From positions 1,369 through 42,467 of the forward strand of contig CAJOJD010000021.1 in NCBI GenBank assembly GCA_905234745.1: DNA of 41,099 nucleotides. Reading direction: 5' to 3'. This stretch comes from an uncultured Bacteroidaceae bacterium (lineage in GTDB: Bacteria; Bacteroidota; Bacteroidia; Bacteroidales; Bacteroidaceae). The notes beneath the pieces are model-generated. The model had not been told where the DNA came from, searched no databases, and saw only the letters and a list, made by a program, of their open reading frames with translations. Positions 13,525 through 20,264 of this stretch are shown one piece after another. The translations under genes were made by a program, and so were the position numbers. Every line of letters starts with the position of its first letter. The stretch's first letter is position 1.

Positions 13525-13565
13525 CTTCTTAGAATGCCGTCTCTTGTTATTATGAATTTGGGCAG
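13521..13565 (-). pseudogene. Remnant of an LPKFIITREGVLRLG-family gene
   Basis: The minus strand reads LPKFIITRDGILRR followed by TGA, nearly the same as the first residues of the hypothetical protein at 6876-7178. The nucleotide match covers the segments around 7149-7178 and 13,533-13,565. The fragment overlaps the 3' end of the DUF2075 gene in another frame, so the last codons of that gene (CHCPNS) were probably created by this junction. Confidence 0.55.
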
Positions 13566-15217
13566 TGACATACTAATCGCCGTATATAGTCCGCCAAAGC
13601 CTCGTCCTCGCAGTAAACATAACAGCCCTTTTGACCGCGTGTCAGCAAGGTCTTATATGTGTTGAGAATCAATCTGTGCGCTTGCGCGTTATCTCTTAAG
13701 GTCCTGATTCCAGACGATTTGTCGTCTGTTGAGATTGCGGTTTTATCAGTCTTTATTTTTCCTGTAGAAACATCATAAATCAGATCTTTGCCAATGATGA
13801 CACCGACATAATCAAATTCCAGACCTTGGGCTGTATGTATGCATCCAACTTCTTCAAATGATCTGGGGTTTATTGCCCAGATTTTATCGTTGGCAAGATT
13901 CCATTTTGCTTTAAAGTCATTGGGGAGATAAATGTCATAATCTCCACGGCCATTTTTCACATTCCAGTCATAACAATAGCCGGCAACCATTCTCGCCTTG
14001 TTATTGATCTTGTTCTTTTTCCTGAGCTCATCGCGCATTTCATTTGGGTTATCAAATACCCTAAAATCGTAATTCATCTCAGCGAAATCTATGTCAACAT
14101 ATTCCTGGGTGCGCTGTAGTAACTGGTCGATGAACTGAATATATGCACTTGAGCCATTGCACCTGAATTGTGATGTCAGATGAGTTTCCTCATTTAATAT
14201 CATTCGGCTGTCTAATTGTTCGCACCAATGTTTGATTTCATCAACAGAGCCGATGTCTTTGGTGGTTATTGCCTGATCCTCATCTAACATGAAGATGGTG
14301 AGCAATGAGGCGTTGATGCATTCTTTTACTTGGTTTTCTCCAGACCAATCGCCATACATTTTTCTGACAAGACGATGGGCTTCATCAACAATCAGACAAT
14401 CGTATAAGTTTTCCGGACAGGCGGCTAGATTAAACGGCGAACGGAACAGTTGCTTAATATCGACCATCTTCTTGACATTTGCGTTGGTCAGGATGCTTAA
14501 GAAAGCTTCACGTGGGGCACTGTTTTTGGTTACATAACTTGCGTTCAGATCACGTTTCAGGAACTCCATGAGTAAGTTGACCGCCAGTACTGATTTTCCT
14601 GTTCCTGGGCCGCCTTGGATTACAATTGTGCGTTTCTTGCCATCAGTCTTGCATTGTGTCATTGTCTTTAGACACATGTCGTAAATGACAACTTGCTCGT
14701 CAAGCAGCATAAACTCCTTGTGGCCTTCAACCATTGATACCAGCGTATCCTGAAGAGCCTTTGTGGGTTTGATACGTCCGTTGTCAATGTAGTAAAGAAG
14801 ATCACCTTTGGACGAACACTTGGTGACGAAAGACTTTACGAATTCATTGAATTCAGAAACTTGATTCTTGATGAAAAACGGCGCTTCGTCTGTCCATTCT
14901 TTGTAGATAGAGGAATCTAAAACGTATTTCTTTTCTGGCTTGAAGTTATGGAGATATGCGCAAGGTACAAGTTTTATGGCGTTGTCGGTTACGGTTTGGC
15001 AGTTGTTGTAAATGGTTCGAGCGTAAGAATAAGCCTGATATGAGGGGTGGGGGACGATGTTACGCATGAACTGCATGGAGTTATGCCATGATTCATATTC
15101 TTTGTCCTGACCGGCATTCAGTCCTTTTTGGCGTATGCAATCTTTGATCTTATCCTCAATGAATCCGCACCTTACGTCAGAAACAAACTGCTTTTTTGTG
15201 TCGTTATATACTAGCAT
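13550..15217 (-). CDS. DUF2075 (schlafen-like) ATPase/helicase
   Basis: A 555-residue protein. Walker A GGPGTGKS, Walker B CLIVDEAHRL, a sensor-like LTIFMLDEDQAI, and late helicase motifs (CIHTAQGLEFDYVGVIIGKD; TYKTLLTRGQKGCYVY) define the DUF2075 superfamily-1-like ATPase. About 170 residues precede the Walker A, without a recognisable GIY-YIG nuclease. It begins 5 bp after the MazG-like gene, forming a two-gene operon. Such helicases with nucleotide-hydrolysing partners are common in defence-rich regions, so a role in phage or nucleic-acid stress is plausible but inferred. Confidence 0.85.
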   Translation of the reverse strand: MLVYNDTKKQFVSDVRCGFIEDKIKDCIRQKGLNAGQDKEYESWHNSMQFMRNIVPHPSYQAYSYARTIYNNCQTVTDNAIKLVPCAYLHNFKPEKKYVLDSSIYKEWTDEAPFFIKNQVSEFNEFVKSFVTKCSSKGDLLYYIDNGRIKPTKALQDTLVSMVEGHKEFMLLDEQVVIYDMCLKTMTQCKTDGKKRTIVIQGGPGTGKSVLAVNLLMEFLKRDLNASYVTKNSAPREAFLSILTNANVKKMVDIKQLFRSPFNLAACPENLYDCLIVDEAHRLVRKMYGDWSGENQVKECINASLLTIFMLDEDQAITTKDIGSVDEIKHWCEQLDSRMILNEETHLTSQFRCNGSSAYIQFIDQLLQRTQEYVDIDFAEMNYDFRVFDNPNEMRDELRKKNKINNKARMVAGYCYDWNVKNGRGDYDIYLPNDFKAKWNLANDKIWAINPRSFEEVGCIHTAQGLEFDYVGVIIGKDLIYDVSTGKIKTDKTAISTDDKSSGIRTLRDNAQAHRLILNTYKTLLTRGQKGCYVYCEDEALADYIRRLVCHCPNS

Positions 15218-15222
15218 AAGAC

Positions 15223-15552
15223 TTATAGTTCGTTGTACTTCTTGGCACTACCGTATGCTTTGTCAACAGGGTATTTCTGTGCGTTTTTTGCTAGTTTATC
15301 CAATACAATCTGCTTGATGTCGAGGTTGTATTTATCGGCTATCAATATGGCGTAGTTGAAGATATCGGCCAGTTCTTCCTTGACCTTCTCCACGTTTACG
15401 TCTTTTGCATCTTTCCAAAGAAAGGCTTCGTTGAGTTCGGCTGCTTCTATCGATAGGGCAAGGGCCAGGTCTTTGCCATTGTGAAACTGGTCCCAATCAC
15501 GCTCTTGCGTGAACTTTACTATGGCTTCGCGTAGTCCTTCTAAATCGCTCAT
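15223..15552 (-). CDS. MazG-like nucleotide pyrophosphohydrolase
   Basis: From ATG 15,552 (MSDLEGLREAIVKFTQERDW) the protein is 109 residues, normal for single-domain MazG-like enzymes. The metal-binding helix pairs are visible: ALSIEAAELNEAFLW (ExxE) and EELADIFNYAILIAD (ExxD). These enzymes hydrolyse (d)NTPs to monophosphate and pyrophosphate. The frame could begin at 15,573, but the consensus -7 box at 15,588-15,595 favours the shorter start. First gene of the operon with the DUF2075 ATPase. Confidence 0.85.
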   Translation of the reverse strand: MSDLEGLREAIVKFTQERDWDQFHNGKDLALALSIEAAELNEAFLWKDAKDVNVEKVKEELADIFNYAILIADKYNLDIKQIVLDKLAKNAQKYPVDKAYGSAKKYNEL

Positions 15553-15587
15553 ACGTTTATTATTCGCAATCATTTATTTGGCTTCTA

Positions 15588-15595
15588 CAAAGATA
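15588..15595 (-). promoter_or_regulatory. -7 promoter box for mazG-like/DUF2075 operon
   Basis: The minus strand reads TATCTTTG, 36 bp upstream of the ATG at 15,552. It matches the Bacteroidetes -7 consensus. Confidence 0.6.
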
Positions 15596-15718
15596 TAATT
15601 CCAGTTTTGCGGTTTTCGAATAATCGACCAACTTTTTTAGGGATGAAACAATTTTTTTGCCCTGTATGTTTATATTTACATCGAAAGTACAAAAAATTGT
15701 CAAAATGTTTTGTTGTTT

Positions 15719-15731
15719 TTACAAAATGTAA
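15719..15731. promoter_or_regulatory. Candidate BlaI operator
   Basis: TTACA-AAA-TGTAA is a perfect dyad of the TACA/TGTA type bound by BlaI/MecI repressors, 40 bp upstream of the blaI-like start. A second, looser TGTA...TACA pair lies at about 15,663-15,680. Autorepression by the downstream BlaI homologue is expected for the family. Confidence 0.5.
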
Positions 15732-15771
15732 TTTATTTGCAATGGAAACCTGAAACAAACCATTTTAAAAT

Positions 15772-16134
15772 ATGAAGAAACTGACCGATAAGGAACTTGC
15801 AATCATGAACGTGCTCTGGGACAACGGCGCGCTCTCCATGAGGGAACTTCTGGAGCGTATGCCCGAGCCTCAGCCCAACTTCAACACGCTGACTACGTTC
15901 GTGCGCCGCCTTGAGGTGAGCGGTATGATAAAGCACCGCGAGCTGGGCGCCCGATTCTTCCTCTACGAGGCCGCGTTTGACCGCGACACTTATTTTGAAA
16001 AGATGAATAAGGAGAGCGTGGCCCGATTCTTTAACGGATCGTACACCGAGTTCATATCGCGCCTTGTGCAGCAGCAGGAGGTGAGCATAGATGAACTCAA
16101 GGAACTTATCCGCATGGCCGAAAACGCAAAATAA
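15772..16134 (+). CDS. BlaI/MecI/CopY-family repressor
   Basis: A 120-residue winged-helix protein: LTDKELAIMNVLWDNGALSM, then FNTLTTFVRRLEVSGMIKHR (recognition helix and wing), followed by the dimerisation helices and a polar tail. Family members repress a sensor peptidase gene next door and are inactivated by proteolysis. The M56 gene starts 9 bp downstream, as expected. Confidence 0.93.
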   Translation: MKKLTDKELAIMNVLWDNGALSMRELLERMPEPQPNFNTLTTFVRRLEVSGMIKHRELGARFFLYEAAFDRDTYFEKMNKESVARFFNGSYTEFISRLVQQQEVSIDELKELIRMAENAK

Positions 16135-16143
16135 AGTACAGTT

Positions 16144-17115
16144 ATGGGTAGTATAGTCCTTTACATATTGGAATGGGCGTTTGCCCTGGTAGTGCTGCTG
16201 ACCATCTACAAGGCGGCATTCAGCGGAACTACGTTTTACCGCTTCAACCGGTTTTATCTGCTGGGAGCAACGGTGCTCTCGGCTCTTCTCCCCCTTGTGC
16301 ACATAACTGTTCCTGAAAGCGCCCCTCTGGTAAGCGACATCTCAATCCACGAGGCGGAGTTTGCCCAGGAGCTTTCGGGCACGTTCGTTCTGGCCGATGC
16401 CCCCGTCCAGGCCCCAATCACAGATGTACCCGCACAGCCCGAGCGCAAATCCAGCCTCTGGGCAGTGATGCTGGTGTGCCTCTACTCAGGCTATGTCATC
16501 ATGCTTTTTGTGGGGTGGGCCAGGAGCGTGATCCGCGCCGCCCGTTTCCTGCACGGAAAGCCCAAACGCCGCTTGAGCCGTACCGTCTGGCTGGTTACGC
16601 ACGACGATGCCTTCGGCCCGTTCAGTTGGATGAATTACATTGTCATATCTGATACCGAGAGCGGTTTTGCACGCCGCGCCAGCCTTAGGCACGAGTACTC
16701 GCACGTTAAGTTGCTGCACTCGGCTGATCTGGTATTCCTTCTGGCCTGCACCATTGTGAACCCTGTGTGCTGGCTTGTACTCCAGGAGATCAAGATAGTA
16801 CACGAATACGAGGCCGACCATGAAGTGATCAATCATTACGGCATCCGTAACGGTGACTATCAGAAGTTATTGATAATGAGAACAGTCGGCGCAGAGGCCT
16901 ATGCGCTGGCAAGCTCCTTTAACCTAAACATTAAAAAGAGAATTATTATGTTGAACAAGAACCAAACCGGGAAAAGACGCCTCATGTGGCTGCTTATCCT
17001 GATTCCCACTCTGGGAATTACATCTGTCCTGTTTGCCCGTACAGAAAAGGCCGTTAACCTTGATGATCTGCGTTTCTCATCGGGTAAAGTTGAAATGAGA
17101 TACAGGTTGCCTTAA
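16144..17115 (+). CDS. M56-family (BlaR1-like) membrane metallopeptidase
   Basis: A 323-residue protein. There are N-terminal membrane helices (LYILEWAFALVVLLTIYKAA; FYLLGATVLSALLPLV), a third near VMLVCLYSGYVIMLFVGW, then the zinc site HEYSH with the downstream Glu in VHEYEADHEVI, and a further helix MWLLILIPTLGITSVLFA. It couples an outside signal to cleavage of the adjacent BlaI repressor. The frame stops at a TAA (17,113-17,115) soon after FSSGKVEMRYRLP, just where relatives I know continue into a Pro-rich linker and a C-terminal domain. The following sequence supplies such a domain in another frame. Confidence 0.88.
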   Translation: MGSIVLYILEWAFALVVLLTIYKAAFSGTTFYRFNRFYLLGATVLSALLPLVHITVPESAPLVSDISIHEAEFAQELSGTFVLADAPVQAPITDVPAQPERKSSLWAVMLVCLYSGYVIMLFVGWARSVIRAARFLHGKPKRRLSRTVWLVTHDDAFGPFSWMNYIVISDTESGFARRASLRHEYSHVKLLHSADLVFLLACTIVNPVCWLVLQEIKIVHEYEADHEVINHYGIRNGDYQKLLIMRTVGAEAYALASSFNLNIKKRIIMLNKNQTGKRRLMWLLILIPTLGITSVLFARTEKAVNLDDLRFSSGKVEMRYRLP

Positions 17116-17218
17116 CCTATGATAGACTTCCGGCACTTCTGTTTCTTCAAGGACCGTTCCTCCCCCTCCTGCTGCTGTAACCCGAGCCGAGACCTTTAGA
17201 GTTATAGGAGATGATGAG

Positions 17219-18058
17219 GTGGTAAGTGAAGAATTATCACGTGAATCGCTGGAGAAGAATGAGATGCTCATACGCCAAAGAAACGTCATGAGTATACTTA
17301 TCAACAAACTGAACGAGATATATGTAAAAAACGGAATAATTGACAGAACGGTGACCATTGATGAAATCAAGGACCTTGCCAAACAGTTCATTAAGAATCC
17401 TGACAATGACCCCAAACTCCCTGAAATAGTGGATTTTGATATGGAAGGGTATGGAAACGTTCAGACCACAGTGCAACATATATTCTCATTACAGTATGAC
17501 CGTGCTACATCAGCTGCTGTCTGGTGTGATGTAAGGTATGAGCTGCAGAAGGCATATAATGAAGTGCGCGATGAATTGTGCATCGGTAAATACGGTAAGG
17601 ATTACGACAACTGTTCCGATAGCGAGCAGTCCTTTGCACGTGGCATGTATCCTATGAAAATAAGTGAGGCTCAACCCAAATCATACGATGCTGAAGGTAA
17701 CCGCATTGAAACTGAAGTAAGGTCTGCCGCCATCAGTCTCCAACAGGCCGAGACCAATACAGTCAATAAGGATCTGCGTATTATGGTTTATGAGAACCCT
17801 GCCTGGTTAAGCGTTTCTACAGTATTGTTTGATAATGAGAACGGTCAGGATGTTTTCAAAAGAGAGACCGGACATAAAAGAATCCGTCTGGAGGACCTTA
17901 ATGATTATATAGACCAGGCAATCTCAGATGGAATGAAGATCCGATATGTCCGCCTTGAAATCAATTCCGATGTTCTCATGGGAGTGATTTCGGACCTTAA
18001 AGAGACCATTCGCCACCGGATGCTGCTGAATGTTATTCAGGAGGGCTACAGCGAGTAA
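17219..18058 (+). CDS. ExbD-like periplasmic domain, probably the severed C-terminus of the M56 protein
   Basis: The open frame extends upstream to a TGA-TAG pair at about 17,119-17,124 and has only a GTG near 17,219, so the start is uncertain. Translation upstream of that GTG gives a Pro/Ala-rich linker (TVPPPPAAVTRAETF). The domain (RNVMSILINKLNEIYVKNGI, FIKNPDNDPKLPE, ELQKAYNEVRDEL, KYGKDYDN, YPMKISEAQP) closely follows the C-terminal part of Bacteroidetes ExbD proteins. There is no N-terminal membrane anchor. An M56-ExbD fusion split by mutation or sequencing error is the simplest explanation; a free-standing gene is the alternative. Confidence 0.6.
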   Translation: MVSEELSRESLEKNEMLIRQRNVMSILINKLNEIYVKNGIIDRTVTIDEIKDLAKQFIKNPDNDPKLPEIVDFDMEGYGNVQTTVQHIFSLQYDRATSAAVWCDVRYELQKAYNEVRDELCIGKYGKDYDNCSDSEQSFARGMYPMKISEAQPKSYDAEGNRIETEVRSAAISLQQAETNTVNKDLRIMVYENPAWLSVSTVLFDNENGQDVFKRETGHKRIRLEDLNDYIDQAISDGMKIRYVRLEINSDVLMGVISDLKETIRHRMLLNVIQEGYSE

Positions 18059-18064
18059 GAGCGT

Positions 18065-18177
18065 GACATTGGGGACGGTTCTTTTTGGTACCCTTTTTAA
18101 GGAACTACATAAAGAACAGCGACTTACAATTAAGCCGCTGTTTCTTATTTAGCAAAAAAGGGTACCAAAAAGAACCG
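18065..18177 (+). repeat. Family B palindromic repeat, left part (interrupted by IS110)
   Basis: The left arm (18,067-18,093) reads CATTGGGGACGG then TTCTTTTTGGTACCC. The right arm (18,160-18,177) reads GGGTACCAAAAAGAACCG, and its missing continuation TCCCCAATG is found at 19,531-19,539, beyond the IS element. Between the arms lies a smaller stem AAGAACAGCG / CGCTGTTTCTT. The repeat follows the stop of the ExbD-like ORF and could terminate it. Confidence 0.85.
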
Positions 18178-18225
18178 CATTCTATGGTAAACTCCAAACG
18201 ATAATCGATATTTAACACTTTATAT

Positions 18226-19266
18226 TTAAGCTACGCCACAAACTGGTTTGTAAAGGTGTTCGGGATTGTATTTCTGTTTATTCCGCACCATTGCAACCAA
18301 CGTGTGGAGCATTTTGTTCTTGATGTTATTATGCACAAGCATTGGGTGTTTGCCCCGCTCTATCAAGTGCTGATAGTAGCAGCAGATGTTGACATCGGCT
18401 TTAATGGCGGCTAGAGCTGCCTGTGATAGTAAAGACTTGATCATCCTGTTGGCAAACTGACTGACTTGAGGCTTTTGGTAAACGCTGCTGCCCGATCGTC
18501 GTTCAAATGGCGCTATACCGTAGTAACAGGCTATTTTCCTGGAGTTCATGTCAAACTTAGTAAAGTTATCGGTATAGACCATCAGGCATGTCGCGTTCTG
18601 AGCACCTATCCCAGGCATAGAGGTTATAATGTCAAAGACCTCCCGCAATTCTTCATCGGACGATATGATATCCCGGATCTTCTCGTCACACTTGGCTATG
18701 GCCTTGTTTATCTCGGTGATGAGGTGCTTGCTGGTAAATGACATGAAAGCCTTTACATCAGACTTCTCCTGTGTGAGCCGTTTCTCGCTCCTACGATTAG
18801 TGAGCGCCACCCTCTGACGTACCAGACTGTGACGGTAGAGGAACACCTCCCTGAGACTGTTAAGCGAGGTAGACTGGGGTTTGTAGAGAATCATCCTGTC
18901 GTGATTGCGCATTGCATACTCTGCTATGATCCTTGAGTCATACATGTCATTCTTGATGCGCTGGATACCTGATGACTGTTTGATGCTGTATGCACTCTCC
19001 AGCCACATGTCATAACCTGAAGCATAGAGATAGTTACTCAATCCGATGCTGTAACCACCTGTGTTTTCGCCACAGTAGAGCAAACTGTCGGCAGGAGCAT
19101 CTTCAGACTGCGATCTTACCCACTTGACCAGACGGCGGTAGCCCGATGTCTTGTTGTCAAATACTTCGTGTACGCTAGGGCCACATTCCTTCACTCCCTC
19201 TGCCTTGATGAGGGTGGCATCAAACTTTTCTTTTGAGAAATCGATGCCGATAAAGATTTTTTTCAT
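18226..19266 (-). CDS. IS110-family transposase (DEDD, bridge-RNA guided)
   Basis: A full-length 346-residue protein. The N-terminal RuvC-like DEDD domain shows Asp9 (IGIDFSKEKFD), Glu67 (YCGENTGGY), Asp107 and Asp110 (KNDMYDSRIIAEYA). The C-terminal Transposase_20 domain shows ITSMPGIGAQNATCLMVYTD and IAPFERRSGSSVYQK with the conserved nucleophilic Ser (258 or 260). The reading frame is intact, so the element may be active. The guide RNA is predicted on the same strand upstream, as in the IS110 (not IS1111) subgroup. Confidence 0.95.
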   Translation of the reverse strand: MKKIFIGIDFSKEKFDATLIKAEGVKECGPSVHEVFDNKTSGYRRLVKWVRSQSEDAPADSLLYCGENTGGYSIGLSNYLYASGYDMWLESAYSIKQSSGIQRIKNDMYDSRIIAEYAMRNHDRMILYKPQSTSLNSLREVFLYRHSLVRQRVALTNRRSEKRLTQEKSDVKAFMSFTSKHLITEINKAIAKCDEKIRDIISSDEELREVFDIITSMPGIGAQNATCLMVYTDNFTKFDMNSRKIACYYGIAPFERRSGSSVYQKPQVSQFANRMIKSLLSQAALAAIKADVNICCYYQHLIERGKHPMLVHNNIKNKMLHTLVAMVRNKQKYNPEHLYKPVCGVA

Positions 19267-19301
19267 AACTATGTACCGCTTTTTTATGAAGGAATTGGCC
19301 G

Positions 19302-19470
19302 ATAGTTGTCTAGTCTGGGACTCTAATTAGGCTTTCAAGCCTCGCATTCTATCTGGACTTTGCAACTATGCAGGGAAGGACTTACACGGTTCATAGACTC
19401 TGTGGACTATTGTCCCCAATATAGTTTCCCTTTCCTGCCGGCCTTTCCTCCTTTTTACAACAAAGGTTGG
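19302..19470 (-). ncRNA. IS110 bridge RNA with readable target- and donor-binding loops
   Basis: Reading towards the transposase, the first hairpin has arms at 19,429-19,438 and 19,370-19,379 (CCTTTCCTGC / GCAGGGAAGG). Its internal loop carries 19,412-19,420 (GTCCCCAAT, equal to the right target half) and 19,386-19,392 (ACGGTTC, complement of left target half GAACCGT), capped by a weak hairpin at 19,393-19,410. The second hairpin has stems 19,302-19,308/19,363-19,369 (ATAGTTG / CAACTAT) and 19,312-19,315/19,356-19,359. Its loop carries 19,344-19,352 (GCATTCTAT, equal to the left end at 18,177-18,185) and 19,320-19,326 (ACTCTAA, complement of right end TTAGAGT), capped by the perfect AGGCTTTCAAGCCT. 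The order, target loop then donor loop, is that of IS621. A 5' stem (CCTTT...AAAGG, 19,450-19,466) may precede. Exact RNA ends are unknown. Confidence 0.85.
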
Positions 19471-19530
19471 GAAACGGCCGTAGTTGAGCAAATTCTTCAC
19501 ATAGATATTATCACTGGCACAAACTTAGAG

Positions 19531-19545
19531 TCCCCAATGGTACCC
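19531..19545 (+). repeat. Family B repeat, right remnant beyond the IS110
   Basis: TCCCCAATGGTACCC completes the arm that stops at 18,177. With the IS removed, AAGAACCG joins TCCCCAATG and pairs with CATTGGGGACGGTTCTT at 18,067-18,083. Confidence 0.85.
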
Positions 19546-19569
19546 TTTAGCAAAATATTTGAAAGATTG

Positions 19570-19602
19570 TTTGCAGATTTGGTACTAAATTTAGTACCTT
19601 TG
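19570..19602 (+). promoter_or_regulatory. hicAB promoter with operator dyad
   Basis: TTTG (19,570-19,573) and TACCTTTG (19,595-19,602) are separated by 21 bp, a good Bacteroidetes promoter. The perfect 18-bp palindrome GGTACTAAATTTAGTACC (19,581-19,598) fills the spacer and overlaps the -7 box. HicB-type antitoxins autoregulate through such sites. Confidence 0.75.
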
Positions 19603-19622
19603 GCAATGTAAAACTTAAGACC

Positions 19623-19880
19623 ATGAGTTCAATTGAAAAACTACTTGAGAGGTTTAAGAAGAAACCTAAAGACTTTACTTATGAGGAGACCTTGAGAATA
19701 CTTTCGTATTTCGGCTATGAAGTACACAACAAAGGAGCGACATCGGGCTCTCGTGTGAGGTTTAAGAATGAGGTGACGGGAGAGTACATTGATATTCATC
19801 GGCCTCATCCGGGGAGTGTTATGAAAGAGTGGATGTTGAACGCTGTTTATCAGCACTTAAAGAGTAAGAACTTATTATGA
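19623..19880 (+). CDS. hicA: HicA-family toxin
   Basis: An 85-residue dsRNA-binding-fold protein: FTYEETLRILSYFGYEVHNK, then GATSGSRVRF and the family's catalytic His region YIDIHRPHPG, ending HLKSKNLL. HicA cleaves mRNA and tmRNA. It is toxin-first in the operon and its stop overlaps the hicB start (ATGA), the usual arrangement. All key parts appear intact. It is the only complete toxin-antitoxin pair of classical type in the window. Confidence 0.9.
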   Translation: MSSIEKLLERFKKKPKDFTYEETLRILSYFGYEVHNKGATSGSRVRFKNEVTGEYIDIHRPHPGSVMKEWMLNAVYQHLKSKNLL

Positions 19881-20236
19881 ATGAGGATATGGATTATTTA
19901 GAGTACAAGGGCTATAAGGGCAGTGTCGAATACAGCAAGGAGGATGACTGCCTGTGCGGAAAGGTTCAGGGCTTGAACAAGGCGCTGATCCTGTATGAGG
20001 GGCAGACTCTGGAGGAGTTGCGCAAGGATTTTGAGAATGGCATAGATAGCTACCTTGAGGGCTGTAAGGCCGATGGTGTTGAGCCGGCCAAACCCTACAG
20101 CGGGAAGCTTAATCTGAGGATGTCATCGGAACTCCATTCGCGCGTTGCGGAGGCTGCGTCTTCATCGGGCACAACAATCAATGATTTTATCAATAGAGCC
20201 ATTAAGAATGCTCTGAAGCATGCTTCGATGCTTTAA
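19877..20236 (+). CDS. hicB: HicB-family antitoxin
   Basis: A 119-residue protein with the HicB partial RNase-H-like fold (YKGSVEYSKEDDCLCGKVQG; LILYEGQTLEELRKDFENGI) and a C-terminal ribbon-helix-helix (KLNLRMSSELHSRVAEAASS followed by SGTTINDFINRAIKNAL). It neutralises HicA and represses the operon, probably at the palindrome 19,581-19,598. Confidence 0.9.
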   Translation: MNEDMDYLEYKGYKGSVEYSKEDDCLCGKVQGLNKALILYEGQTLEELRKDFENGIDSYLEGCKADGVEPAKPYSGKLNLRMSSELHSRVAEAASSSGTTINDFINRAIKNALKHASML

Positions 20237-20241
20237 AGCGC

Positions 20242-20249
20242 TATATTTG
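20242..20249 (+). promoter_or_regulatory. -7 box for the histidine phosphatase gene
   Basis: TATATTTG lies 6 bp after the hicB stop and 15 bp before the ATG at 20,265, so this gene has its own promoter and a very short leader. Confidence 0.6.
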
Positions 20250-20264
20250 CAAAAAATCAATGAT

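Larger units (their letters stand above)
18178..19530 (-). mobile_element. IS110-family insertion sequence, about 1.35 kb
   Basis: The boundaries follow from the split palindrome: the left flank ends ...AAGAACC-G (18,177) and the right flank resumes at T 19,531. The intact opposite arm shows the empty site reading AAGAACCGTCCCC, so the element interrupts it at the GT core. The junctions read GAACC-GC-ATTCTAT on the left and TTAGA-GT-CCCCAAT on the right. There are no terminal inverted repeats and no target duplication beyond the core, as expected for IS110. It contains one transposase gene and a 264-bp non-coding upstream region with a bridge-RNA fold. Confidence 0.9.

Noticed and set aside
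19569-19622. hicAB promoter as part of the IS110 element
   Set aside because: The right boundary of the IS is fixed at 19,530 by the split palindrome, so the promoter lies outside the element.
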